38,382 nucleotides of DNA from Bryobacterales bacterium (GCA_003135055.1 PLDF01000165.1:1-38382), one strand, 5' to 3'. Positions 25,205 to 33,188 are shown, numbered from the stretch's first letter. The notes: generated by a model not told the origin, from the sequence alone. Numbers and translations are program-made.

Positions 25205-27439
25205 TTGAAGTCGCGCTGGTTCTTCCTGTTCTTTCTGATCTCCGGCTTTTGCAGTCTGGTTTATGAGGTGATCTGGCTGCGCCTCGGCATGGCGAAATTC
25301 GGCGTCACCACGCCGATGGTATCCATCGTGCTTTCGGTCTTCATGGCGGGCCTCGGCTTAGGATCGTGGGGCGGCGGCAGGTTCATCCGGCGGTTCGACC
25401 GCGCGCCGGCCTCGACGCCGCTGCGCTTCTACGGGTTGCTGGAGCTGATCATCGGCATCTCGGGCTTTGCGGCCCCGGCGACCATCGACGCGGGGTATCG
25501 CCTGCTGCGCGATACGGGCCGCGGATTCGCATGGGGATCGCCCGTCTACTACGTGGCTTCGGGCGTATGGGTCGCCGTGGCGCTGCTGCCATGGTGTACG
25601 TGCATGGGCGCCACGTTCCCCTTCGCCATGGCGGCGATTCGCCGGATGCATGGCGAAGATTCGGAGCATTCCTTCAGCTATCTCTACCTCGCCAACGTGC
25701 TGGGCGCCATTCTGGGAACGCTGATTCCGGCGTTTGTGCTGATTGAGCTGCTGGGCTTTCGCGGCACGCTGCATGTGGCCAGCGCGCTCAACTTCCTCCT
25801 GGCGGCCGCGGTGTTCCTGTTGAGCATGGGCGCGGTTTCCGCCTCCGCTTCGACCGCGGAACGGCGCGCGCTGCGTGTGGCGCCAACGAATAGCACGGGC
25901 ATTTTGTGGCTGCTCTTCGCAACGGGCCTGTGCAGCATGGCGATGGAGGTGATCTGGATTCGCGAGTTCACCGTCTATCTGGGCAACGTGGTCTACGCGT
26001 TCGCGGCCATTCTGGCGATGTATCTCGGCGCGACCTTCACAGGGTCCTATATCTACCGCTCCCGCGTGCAGTCCGGTAGCCGCCCCGGCGAATCGATCAA
26101 CACCGGGGATCGCGGCAACGTCGCGTGGGTGATGCTCGGGTTGATTGCGTTGCTGCCGTTGCTCTTCGCCGACCCGCGCTTGCCGTTGCCCGAGCTTCAA
26201 TACACCGTGGCGGGCTTCGGATACGGAGCCATCCGCGCGGGTTTGGGAGTGACGCTCTTCAGCGGCATGGTGGGCTTCCTGACGCCGATGCTGGTCGACC
26301 GCTGGTCGGGCGGCGACCCGGACCGCGCGGGCCGAGCGTACGCGGTGAACGTGGCCGGCTCCATCCTCGGTCCGCTGGTGGCCGGATTCGCGGTGCTTCC
26401 GTGGGCCGGTGAGCGCTGGGGATTGTGCGTGGTGGCGTTGCCGCTGTTCGTCATCGGGTTCCGCATGTGTCGTAAGTCTCTGAGTCAGCCTCTGAGTCAG
26501 CCTCTGCGCAAGTCTCTGCGTACGCCTCTGTATGCCGCATGCGTGGCGTTGTCGGTCTTGCTGGCGGCCTTCACCAAGGATTACGGAGCCAAATTTCCGC
26601 ATCGCATCGAGCTGCGCGATTACGCCGCCACGGTGATCGCGACCGGCGAAGGCATGGATAAGCGCATCCTGGTAAATGGCACGGGGATGACGGTGCTCAC
26701 GCCCATCACCAAGGTGATGGCGCACCTGCCGCTCTCGATGTTGGGCAGGCCGGCAAACAATGCGCTGGTGATTTGTTTCGGCATGGGGACCACGTTCCGC
26801 TCGGTGATGTCGTGGGGGATTCATACCACCGCGGTGGAATTGATTCCGAGCGTGCCGAAAGTCTTCGGCTACTTTCATCCGGACGGACCGGCGCTGCTCG
26901 AATCGCCGCTGGCGCACATGGTGATCGACGACGGGCGGCGGTATCTGGAGCGCTCGCCCGAAACCTACGACCTGATCGCGGTGGATCCGCCGCCGCCGGT
27001 CAGCGCGCCCACTTCGAGCCTGCTTTACTCGCAGGAATTCTACGCCATCATCAAGCCGCACTTGCGTCCCGGCGGCATTGTGCAGGTGTGGTTTCCGGGC
27101 GGCGACGACGCCACGCTGGCATCGGTGGCGCGCGCGTTCCGCAACGCCTTCCCCTATGTGCGGACGTTCCAATCCATCGCCGGTTGGGGCATTCATTTTC
27201 TGGGACGCATGGAGCCGTTTCCGGATTGGAACGGCGTAGCGCTGGCGCAGCGCATTCCGGCGCGCGCCGCGGCGGACCTGGTGGAGTGGAACGAAGGAAC
27301 AACGCCGCCCGAGATGATGGAAGACGTACTGGGCGGAGAGAAGCGGGTAGGCGATTTGATCGGCGTAGATCCATCGCAGCCGCCGATTGGGGACGACCGC
27401 CCGGTGAACGAGTATTTTCTCCTCCGATCCATCCGGTAA
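25205..27439 (+). CDS. Polytopic membrane protein fused to spermidine-synthase-like domain
   Basis: The TTG start is chosen because GGAGG lies four bases upstream (25196-25200) and the first membrane helix begins at once (KSRWFFLFFLISGFCSLVYE). The 744-residue product has about a dozen membrane helices in two repeated blocks (FCSLVYEVIWLR and LCSMAMEVIWIREF open them), up to about residue 455. A soluble C-terminal Rossmann domain like spermidine synthase follows: VICFGMGTTFRSVMSW, VIDDGRRYLERSPETYDLIAVD and the terminal DDRPVNEYFLLR. The usual GGGxG nucleotide loop is degenerate (CFGMGTT), so polyamine synthesis is doubtful. The cytosolic loop at residues 423-442 is encoded by a 12-bp tandem array. 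An intrinsic terminator follows. Confidence 0.88.
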   Translation: MKSRWFFLFFLISGFCSLVYEVIWLRLGMAKFGVTTPMVSIVLSVFMAGLGLGSWGGGRFIRRFDRAPASTPLRFYGLLELIIGISGFAAPATIDAGYRLLRDTGRGFAWGSPVYYVASGVWVAVALLPWCTCMGATFPFAMAAIRRMHGEDSEHSFSYLYLANVLGAILGTLIPAFVLIELLGFRGTLHVASALNFLLAAAVFLLSMGAVSASASTAERRALRVAPTNSTGILWLLFATGLCSMAMEVIWIREFTVYLGNVVYAFAAILAMYLGATFTGSYIYRSRVQSGSRPGESINTGDRGNVAWVMLGLIALLPLLFADPRLPLPELQYTVAGFGYGAIRAGLGVTLFSGMVGFLTPMLVDRWSGGDPDRAGRAYAVNVAGSILGPLVAGFAVLPWAGERWGLCVVALPLFVIGFRMCRKSLSQPLSQPLRKSLRTPLYAACVALSVLLAAFTKDYGAKFPHRIELRDYAATVIATGEGMDKRILVNGTGMTVLTPITKVMAHLPLSMLGRPANNALVICFGMGTTFRSVMSWGIHTTAVELIPSVPKVFGYFHPDGPALLESPLAHMVIDDGRRYLERSPETYDLIAVDPPPPVSAPTSSLLYSQEFYAIIKPHLRPGGIVQVWFPGGDDATLASVARAFRNAFPYVRTFQSIAGWGIHFLGRMEPFPDWNGVALAQRIPARAAADLVEWNEGTTPPEMMEDVLGGEKRVGDLIGVDPSQPPIGDDRPVNEYFLLRSIR
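26471..26530 (+). repeat. 12-bp tandem array inside the membrane-protein gene
   Basis: Five in-frame units each ending CTCTG (CGTAAGTCTCTG, AGTCAGCCTCTG twice, CGCAAGTCTCTG, CGTACGCCTCTG) encode RKSL-SQPL-SQPL-RKSL-RTPL in a basic loop between membrane helices. Confidence 0.88.
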
Positions 27440-27440
27440 C

Positions 27441-27468
27441 GCCGGCGGTCTTTGCCGCCGGTGCTTTT
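27441..27468 (+). terminator. Intrinsic terminator
   Basis: CCGGCGG, loop TCTTTG, CCGCCGG, then TGCTTTTT, two bases after the stop of the membrane/spermidine-synthase-like gene. Confidence 0.88.
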
Positions 27469-27492
27469 TGAAAAGGCTGCTAACATCAAACC

Positions 27493-27744
27493 ATGGGGGC
27501 CTTACAAGACCCAACGCCTGCCGAACAATTGGCTGCGGAGCTTGAGCATCCAAGCGCGAGCGCCATTTGGAACCGTGCTCTGGAGGTGTTCGGCGACGAA
27601 GCAAAAGCCCGCCATTGGATGAATTCGCCGCGCGACATTTTCGAGGACCGGTCTCCGCGGGAACTAGTCGCAACAGGCGACGCCGCCGAGCGGAGACGAG
27701 TCCTCCAAGTGCTGATCCGCATCGACTACGGCGTCTTTTCGTAA
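27493..27744 (+). CDS. Short MbcA/ParS/Xre-type antitoxin (DUF2384 domain)
   Basis: 83 residues carrying only the toxin-binding DUF2384 part: AIWNRALEVFGDEAKARHWM, RSPRELVATGDAAERRRVL and QVLIRIDYGVFS, the end being typical. The N-terminal Xre helix-turn-helix present in full-length members is absent, so it is either a natural HTH-less form or a truncated gene. The RES toxin gene begins eight bases after its stop, the usual order and spacing of a type II Xre-RES module. In known systems the partner toxin degrades NAD+ and this protein blocks it. Confidence 0.82.
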   Translation: MGALQDPTPAEQLAAELEHPSASAIWNRALEVFGDEAKARHWMNSPRDIFEDRSPRELVATGDAAERRRVLQVLIRIDYGVFS

Positions 27745-27752
27745 ACCTTACG

Positions 27753-28198
27753 ATGCGCATCTGCCGAATGCACTGCTCAGTGCGGGCGACTGCGGACTAT
27801 ACAGGCGCTATGAGTGCAGGCGGACGCTGCAATCCCATCGGGACGCCGATGCTCTATGCGGCGCCACACCTTTCTATGGCTTGTTTGGAGGTTCTGGTTC
27901 ATCTCGACAAGAGCGAGATTCCACGCCAATACGTCTGGTCGGCAGCGGAATTGGCGGAAGCGCCGCAGTTCTTACAGTTTGAGAACTTCGATAGCGTCAC
28001 ATCCTGCCAGGCGGTGGGAGATTCGTGGGCGCGGCGGGTTAGCGAACTTGCTATCGCGTGCCATCGGTGACCGTCCCCGAAGAGTTCAATATACTGCTCA
28101 ACCCCAAGCATACCGGCTATGGCGGCGTTGTTTGGAACGAGCCACGGCCGTTTCGATTCGATCCTCGCCTGTTCATCGCCGAGCCACAAGTTTTGTAA
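27753..28198 (+). pseudogene. RES-domain toxin, frameshifted
   Basis: The first frame has the RES hallmarks RICR (residues 2-5), the GGRWN motif (here GGRCN), GTPMLYAAPHLSMACLEVLV and GDSWARR. It stops at 28068. The conserved C-terminus lies in another frame: RVPSVTVPEEFNILLNPKH, then PRPFRFDPRLF, ending at 28196-28198. The break falls between 28035 and 28060; a stretch in the third frame there (GLANLL) suggests more than one indel. The near-invariant Trp of GGRWN is Cys here. Together these suggest an inactivated NAD+-degrading toxin beside a still-open antitoxin. Confidence 0.82.
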
Positions 28199-28240
28199 AG
28201 CCGGCAGAAATGTCCGCCATTGCGGTCAGAGAGCGCGCAC

Positions 28241-28276
28241 AAAAACGGCGGCGAGACTCGCGCAGTCTCGCCGCCG
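28241..28276 (-). terminator. Distal intrinsic terminator of the HtrA gene
   Basis: Perfect 13-bp stem (CGGCGGCGAGACT at 28246-28258, five-base loop, its complement at 28264-28276), followed on the minus strand by TTTTT. Confidence 0.88.
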
Positions 28277-28294
28277 CTGAAATCGAACAACAGG

Positions 28295-28329
28295 AAAAAT
28301 CGGGGGCTGGACACGCCGGCCCAGCCCCC
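28295..28329 (-). terminator. Proximal intrinsic terminator of the HtrA gene
   Basis: 9-bp stem GGGGGCTGG / CCAGCCCCC with a ten-base loop, followed on the minus strand by GATTTTT, ten bases after the stop codon. Confidence 0.85.
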
Positions 28330-28338
28330 GCAGGAGCG

Positions 28339-29841
28339 CTACACGGCTACGTACAACGTCGTCCCCTGCCGGTTTACCAGCAGGAGCGTTTCGTTTTTCG
28401 ATGCGCTCATGGCGCGGTCGAAATCGGCGGTGTTCTTTACCGGCTGCCGGTTGACTTGTTGGATCACGTCACCGGGATGCAGGCCGGAATCGGCCGCGGG
28501 GCTCGACGGGTTGATGTCGGTCACAACCACGCCCTGAGTGTCGGCGGGTATGCGAAACTGGCGCGCGGTTTCGGAATCGAGATCCTGAACCGATACGCCG
28601 GAGAGCGAGCTCTTAGTGCCGTCGCTCTTCTGCTTCAGCTCCGCCTGCGTTCCGGGCAGCTCTTCGAGTGTCACGGGAATGTCGCGGACCGCGCCGTCGC
28701 GCGTCACTTTGAGGTCGACTCTCGATCCGGGAGCCATCATGGAGACGGTCATGCGCAAATCGTTGCTGTCGTTGACCGGCTTGCCGTTCATGCTGACGAT
28801 GATGTCGCCTTTCTGCAACCCGGCCTTCTGCGCGGGGCTGTTGGGGCTGACATCGCCCACCAGGGCGCCGCTAAGGTCCTTGTTGCCGAAAGCGCGGGCC
28901 ATGGCCGGCGTCATGTCTTGCGGCACGATTCCGATGTAAGCGCGAGTGACTTTGCCAGTCTTGAGGATCTGGTCCATCACGGTGCGGGCGAGGTTCACGG
29001 GAACGGCGAAACCGATGCCCTGATTGCCTTCGGATCCGTGAGCGATGATGGCGGTGTTGATGCCCACCAGCTCGCCGCGGTCGTTGACCAATGCGCCGCC
29101 GGAATTGCCGGGGTTGATGGGCGCGTCGGTTTGGATGAAGTCTTCGTAGTCCTCGATGCCAAGGTGGGTGCGGCCTTTGGCGCTGACGATACCCATGGTT
29201 ACGGTCTGCCCGACGCCGAAGGGATCGCCGATGGCGAGCGCGTAGTCGCCTACCTGCACTTTCGAGGAATCGCCGATGACGATGCTAGGCAGCGTGCCCG
29301 CATCGATTTTCAATACCGCGACATCGGTCTTAGGGTCTGTGCCGATCAGGCGAGCCTTGAACTCGCGCTTGTCGGAGAGCGTCACCTGAATGTCGGTGGC
29401 GCCGTCGATCACGTGGTTGTTGGTGACGATGTAGCCTTCGGGGCTGACGATCACGCCAGAGCCGAGACCCTGCTCGCGCTGTCCTTGCGGTTCACGCTGC
29501 TGGCGCGGTTGGCGCCGCATGCCGGGCTGGCCGCTGCCGTCGTCGGCGCCGCCGAAGAATTGGCGGAATAGATCGCTGGGGTCGCCCTGTTCCATGCCGG
29601 CAGGCGCTTTCACCACCTTGGTTGAAGAGATGTTGACTACAGCGGGTAGAACCCGTTTTACCACCGGCGCGAAGCCGGCGTGAGTCGCAGGTTCATTCGG
29701 GTTTGCGAATTGAAACGTGGGCGCGGGGTTGGGACCCAAAGCGCGTTCGGCGCTGGCAATTGCTAGGCCGCCCAGTCCCAGCGCAAGGACTGCGGTGAAT
29801 GCCACCGCTTTGGGCCGCCTCAAGAATTCGTGTAGGTTCAA
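28339..29841 (-). CDS. Do-family periplasmic serine protease (DegP/HtrA-like)
   Basis: Envelope quality-control protease with a chymotrypsin fold and two PDZ domains. From the TTG at 29841 the triad is H143 (TNNHVID), D173 (KTDVAVLK) and S247 (GNSGGAL). PDZ1 starts near YIGIVPQDMTPAMARAFGNK and PDZ2 near LSGVSVQDLDSETARQFRIP. An N-terminal hydrophobic segment (AVAFTAVLALGLGGLAIA) exports or anchors it. The TTG start is chosen because GGAGG (complement of 29847-29851) lies five bases upstream and the protein then begins LNLHEFLRRPK, like relatives; a GTG at 29889 would add 16 unlikely residues. A Gln/Arg/Gly-rich linker (about 103-124) precedes the catalytic domain, as in the LA-loop region of DegP. 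Two tandem terminators follow. Confidence 0.94.
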   Translation of the reverse strand: MNLHEFLRRPKAVAFTAVLALGLGGLAIASAERALGPNPAPTFQFANPNEPATHAGFAPVVKRVLPAVVNISSTKVVKAPAGMEQGDPSDLFRQFFGGADDGSGQPGMRRQPRQQREPQGQREQGLGSGVIVSPEGYIVTNNHVIDGATDIQVTLSDKREFKARLIGTDPKTDVAVLKIDAGTLPSIVIGDSSKVQVGDYALAIGDPFGVGQTVTMGIVSAKGRTHLGIEDYEDFIQTDAPINPGNSGGALVNDRGELVGINTAIIAHGSEGNQGIGFAVPVNLARTVMDQILKTGKVTRAYIGIVPQDMTPAMARAFGNKDLSGALVGDVSPNSPAQKAGLQKGDIIVSMNGKPVNDSNDLRMTVSMMAPGSRVDLKVTRDGAVRDIPVTLEELPGTQAELKQKSDGTKSSLSGVSVQDLDSETARQFRIPADTQGVVVTDINPSSPAADSGLHPGDVIQQVNRQPVKNTADFDRAMSASKNETLLLVNRQGTTLYVAV

Positions 29842-29940
29842 TGTAGCCTCCACATAGATCGACGGCCCCGCCGCCTTCGCGTTTGTCACTGGAAGTCGGT
29901 ATATGGGGTCCCGGCGATTGGGTATTAGCTAAACCAGTGG

Positions 29941-29985
29941 CGCGGGCCAGTGGCCTGCGTGCCCCCGAGCCGCTCTGAGCGCTCG
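29941..29985 (-). repeat. GAGCGCTCGG-type dispersed element, diverged copy 4
   Basis: On the minus strand it reads CGAGCGCTCAGAGCGGCTCG and then diverges (GGGGCACGCAGGCCACTGGC). A detached piece of the element's right end (GAGCCATGGGCCCGCCCC) lies at about 30015-30032 in the opposite orientation, just before the response-regulator stop codon. Confidence 0.65.
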
Positions 29986-30034
29986 GGTTGCCAGGCGCAA
30001 TCCGTGAGTGGGGCGAGCCATGGGCCCGCCCCGC

Positions 30035-30685
30035 TTACGCGATGATGCCTTTGCGCACCGCATAAAGGATCAGCTCGGGGATGCCGCGCAGGTTCAGTTT
30101 CTGCATCACCCGCGCGCGGTGAGTCTCCACCGTATAGACGCTCAGATCGAGCAGATTGGCTACTTCCTTGCTCGATTTGCCCTCCGCCACCAGCTGTAGA
30201 ATCTCGCGCTCGCGCGGCGTCAGAAGCTCGTAGGAATCTTCCTTGCCCGTGCGCTGCAGCTTGCGCATGTAGTCTTCCAGCAGCACTTTTCCCACCGCGG
30301 GGCTGAAGAAAGATTTGCCTTCGGCGGCGGCGTGGATGGCGCGCGCCAGGTCGGCTTCGGCGGAATCCTTCAGCAGATACGCCTTCGCGCCGGCCTTCAG
30401 CGCGCGCAGCACATAGCCTTCGTCGGAGTGCATGCTCAGCATCACGATCTGCGCATCGGGCTGCGCCGCCCGGATTTGCCGCGCGGCTTCGATGCCGTTC
30501 AGGAGCGGCATCCCGATATCCATCACCACCACATCCGGCTTGAGCGATTCCGCCATCGCCACCGCTTGCCGCCCGTCCTCGGCTTCGCCCGCCACGATGA
30601 ATTCCGGTTGCGATTCCACCACCCGGCGCAAGCCGGCGCGAATCAGGTTGTGATCGTCGGCCAGCAGCACGCGGATCTTCTTCAT
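30035..30685 (-). CDS. NarL/FixJ-type response regulator
   Basis: 216 residues. The receiver domain has DD at 10-11, phosphoacceptor D56 in VVVMDIGMP and the conserved Lys in YLLKDSAEAD. A LuxR-type helix-turn-helix lies at about 150-210 (LTPREREILQLVAEGKSSKE, VANLLDLSVYTVETHRARVM). The ATG overlaps the end of the kinase gene by four bases (ATGA), so kinase and regulator are one operon and a cognate pair. Target genes are unknown. Confidence 0.95.
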   Translation of the reverse strand: MKKIRVLLADDHNLIRAGLRRVVESQPEFIVAGEAEDGRQAVAMAESLKPDVVVMDIGMPLLNGIEAARQIRAAQPDAQIVMLSMHSDEGYVLRALKAGAKAYLLKDSAEADLARAIHAAAEGKSFFSPAVGKVLLEDYMRKLQRTGKEDSYELLTPREREILQLVAEGKSSKEVANLLDLSVYTVETHRARVMQKLNLRGIPELILYAVRKGIIA

Positions 30686-32043
30686 GCGCGCTCCCGGGGG
30701 TTATTCCGTGAGCCGTCCAAATCGCCGGGCGGCCACGGCAGTTCGGCGGTTACGGTCGTGCCTTGCTGCGGCGCCGAATTCACGGTGAACGTTCCGCCCA
30801 GCCGCTTGACGCGCTCTTCCATCCCGAGCAGGCCCAGCCCGCGCGTGCGCCGCGGGTCGAATCCGCGGCCGTTGTCCTTGATCTGCGCCACGATGCGATT
30901 GGGCGATTGCTCCACGGTAACGGTGGCCGCGCGCGCCGCCGAATGCCGCACGGCGTTATGCAACGCTTCCTGCACGAAGCGATAGATGCATATCTTGTAC
31001 TCGTCCGGCAGATCTTCGGACAGGCTGCCCGTCTGCACCTCCACTTCAATCTCGCTGTTGCGCGAGACTTCGCGGCCCTGCCATTCCAGGGCGGCGGCCA
31101 GGCCGAGATCGTCGAGCATGGAGGGGCGCAGCAGCAGCGCGATGTTGCGGACGGATTGGAAGGTCCGCTCGGCCACCGATTTCATGCGGTCAATCTGTTC
31201 TTTGGCTTCGGGCGCGCCGGCGGGGAGGCGTCCCAGGTCCACCAGCAAAGCTCCCAGCGATTGGCCCACTTCGTCGTGCAGCTCGCGCGAGATGGAGCGC
31301 CGCTCGGTTTCCTGCGCGTCCACCAGGCGCGATGAGAGAAGCTGCAATTCGTGGCGGCTGCGCGCAAGATCGTAATACCGGCCGCGCGTCTGCCGTTCCA
31401 GGCGCACGATGTAGACCATGCTCGCCGCCACCAGCAGCAGCCCGCTGCCGAAGGCGATCGCCAGCGCGCGCGAAAGGCCGCTTTGCAACTGGCCGAATTG
31501 GGCCAGCAGCGCGAGATCGTCCTCCTGTGCGCCGCGGCCGCTCCAAAGGCTCGCTTGCTGGGCGCATTCGAGTACCCGCGCGTGCAAGACCGGCGCCTGC
31601 TCGATCACCAGCCGGGCCGGTTGGCGGGTTGCGTAAAGGGCACGCTGCTGCGCCACCAGATCGCGCAGAGTTTCGAGAAACGCTCTCTCTTCGGGATAGC
31701 GATTCCAGGCGCCGGAAACCTGGGCGCTCAGCCTGTTCAGGCCGTCGATGACGTCCTGGTCGGGTTGGGCGCGCGGGCCGGCCGCATAGCGCGTGATGGT
31801 CTGGTCGTAAACCTGGATGGAAACGCAGATGTTCGAATTGGCCAGTGCACGCTCGGCGGACGCCGCCCGAATGGACTGCGCCTGCCGGTGCATTTCGCGC
31901 AGGACATGCACCGCCGCGACGCCGGAGACCACCAGCAGCGCCAGTAGGATTGCGAAGGCGCCGAGCAGGGTCCAGCGCAGCGGCGATCGGAGTTCGTCAG
32001 GCGTGGGAGTTGCGGCGGCGCTCGCTTCTTCAGTCGGCATCAC
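30682..32043 (-). CDS. NarX/DesK-type sensor histidine kinase
   Basis: 453 residues. Two membrane helices (about 24-48 and 194-213) flank a periplasmic, mostly helical sensor of about 145 residues with no recognised ligand motif. HisKA_3 follows with H256 in SRELHDEVGQSLGALLVDLG and then a HATPase with NAVRHS, DNGRGF and GLGLLGMEERVKRLGG. This is the usual partner of NarL-type regulators, and the regulator gene follows with a 4-base overlap. The signal sensed cannot be deduced. Confidence 0.94.
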   Translation of the reverse strand: MMPTEEASAAATPTPDELRSPLRWTLLGAFAILLALLVVSGVAAVHVLREMHRQAQSIRAASAERALANSNICVSIQVYDQTITRYAAGPRAQPDQDVIDGLNRLSAQVSGAWNRYPEERAFLETLRDLVAQQRALYATRQPARLVIEQAPVLHARVLECAQQASLWSGRGAQEDDLALLAQFGQLQSGLSRALAIAFGSGLLLVAASMVYIVRLERQTRGRYYDLARSRHELQLLSSRLVDAQETERRSISRELHDEVGQSLGALLVDLGRLPAGAPEAKEQIDRMKSVAERTFQSVRNIALLLRPSMLDDLGLAAALEWQGREVSRNSEIEVEVQTGSLSEDLPDEYKICIYRFVQEALHNAVRHSAARAATVTVEQSPNRIVAQIKDNGRGFDPRRTRGLGLLGMEERVKRLGGTFTVNSAPQQGTTVTAELPWPPGDLDGSRNNPRERA

Positions 32044-32067
32044 CGGGTTTCAGGATACCAGGAGCCC

Positions 32068-32116
32068 GTGGGGTAGGCCCATGGCCTGCCCTGTCCCGAG
32101 CCGCTCCGAGCGCTCG
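32068..32116 (-). repeat. 49-bp dispersed element (GAGCGCTCGG type), copy 3, inverted
   Basis: The reverse complement equals copy 2 (11049-11097) except at two positions. It lies between the end of the SUKH gene and the start of the kinase gene, 24 bases upstream of the kinase ATG. Confidence 0.9.
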
Positions 32117-32160
32117 GCCGCCGGTAGGCAACGGCCGCTTGGTTTACTTCCGAGCCTCAC

Positions 32161-32631
32161 TTAAGGCTGGGCGTAGAGGGCTGCTGCATCTTGAACATAC
32201 AGTTCAACGAACTCCGTGAATGATCGAGACACCGCTTGTGGGCGCAGTCCCCCGATTAGAATTACTTTGCCTGCCTCGCGGGGTTCCGGACACATCTCAA
32301 GAGCATATGCCCACGACCAAACGATGTAGTCGGCAAAAACAAAGAAGTTTCCGGTGGCTTCGTCGATGGCATACTGTGGGCATTCAACTCGCACCGGCTT
32401 GATCCGGCCTAGTTGCCAGAAGGCGAACAAGTTCTTGTCACAGTCGTGCGGAGCCATCTGAACCATACCGTTGACCGCCTGAAGGTATGCGCGGAATTCG
32501 TTCGGGATCAGGACTCCTTCACGGCTCTCAAACTCCTGCAGTTCGCTTTCACTGGCGCCTTCTGCAATCGCCAGCCCTTCTAATCTCCAGTGCTTAATCA
32601 ATCGGGTCCAGCCAGTGCTGTCCATCGACAT
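32161..32631 (-). CDS. SMI1/KNR4 (SUKH) family protein
   Basis: 156 residues from the ATG at 32631 (a TTG at 32658 would add nine). The SUKH pattern is clear: an N-terminal helix, SESELQEFESREGVLIPNEF with RAYLQAVNGM, the strand KNLFAFWQLGRIKPV, FFVFADYIVWSWAYALEM, VILIGGLRPQAVSRSFTEFV and a C-terminal helix. SUKH proteins are often immunity proteins against contact-dependent or polymorphic toxins, but many are orphans. No toxin gene is adjacent. No clear ribosome-binding site. Confidence 0.82.
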   Translation of the reverse strand: MSMDSTGWTRLIKHWRLEGLAIAEGASESELQEFESREGVLIPNEFRAYLQAVNGMVQMAPHDCDKNLFAFWQLGRIKPVRVECPQYAIDEATGNFFVFADYIVWSWAYALEMCPEPREAGKVILIGGLRPQAVSRSFTEFVELYVQDAAALYAQP

Positions 32632-32753
32632 TCGTGATTTCGTATATCTCGTATCCAACTAATTAAACGCCCAGGTCAGTATTACCTTCTTGTCCGCCAG
32701 GCGGGACGAGCATCCGAGGCTGATCGCCACCCCAGACGGAAAGTGTTTTGGGC

Positions 32754-32816
32754 CACAGATAGCCGCAGATAAATGAAGCGCAATTCTCATCGGCGTTTAT
32801 CTGCGTTCATCTGCTG
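32754..32816. repeat. CGCAGATAAA inverted repeat
   Basis: Imperfect arms of about 20 bases (CACAGATAGCCGCAGATAAA and the complement of TTTATCTGCGTTCATCTGCTG) around a 22-base loop. Similar CGCAGAT dyads are a familiar class of intergenic repeat in several bacterial phyla. It lies between the SUKH gene and the orphan antitoxin gene, in a stretch without genes. Confidence 0.6.
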
Positions 32817-32855
32817 CCAATGCCTCTTTTCGATTTTGGCTTCTGGCGATGGAAT

Positions 32856-33068
32856 TCACTTAAGCGGTGGCCAATCTCGAAGGAGCCCCTTCGCGGATTC
32901 ACTTTCGGCTTCTTCAAATAGGAAATCGAGCGTGCCCGCGCAGCAGTCCCGGTCCATCTGCTCATCCCAGCGTTTGTCCTCGCGCACGCGTAACCACTGG
33001 ACTATCCGCCGGTATTTCTCCGGCGGCAACTCGTCGATTGCAAACTCGATCTCCTCCACCCGCTCCAT
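32856..33068 (-). CDS. Orphan antitoxin-like protein
   Basis: 70 residues: MERVEEIEFAIDELPPEKYR, RIVQWLRVREDKRWDEQMDR and LDFLFEEAESESAKGLL. This resembles small antitoxins with an LPPEEFxRLxxW start and a WDxQIxxDxxxGKLDxLxxEA tail that usually precede RelE/HigB-like toxin genes. No toxin frame follows on the minus strand, where the next gene is the SUKH gene about 220 bases away. It is probably an orphan left by loss of its toxin, or a solitary regulator. Confidence 0.6.
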   Translation of the reverse strand: MERVEEIEFAIDELPPEKYRRIVQWLRVREDKRWDEQMDRDCCAGTLDFLFEEAESESAKGLLRDWPPLK

Positions 33069-33156
33069 GCCTGAGGTCTAGCGCCGCCGAAACAGAAGTA
33101 AGGGAGCGCTCGCCGAGAGCCAAGTTCCCCCAGATTCGGTTAAGCACCCGGCGCCC

Positions 33157-33171
33157 CCACAGATCCACAGG
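33157..33171 (+). repeat. CCACAGATCCACAGG direct repeat, left copy
   Basis: Exact 15-bp match to 35389-35403, each preceded by GCGCC. The two copies bracket the dinJ-yafQ, tacA-tacT and DUF262 genes. Confidence 0.6.
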
Positions 33172-33188
33172 ATCAACAGGACTGCGGC

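Noticed and set aside
25358..27760. 800-residue minus-strand open frame opposite the membrane/spermidine-synthase-like gene
   Set aside because: Arg/His/Gln-rich composition without domains, and it crosses a good plus-strand terminator; antisense shadow.
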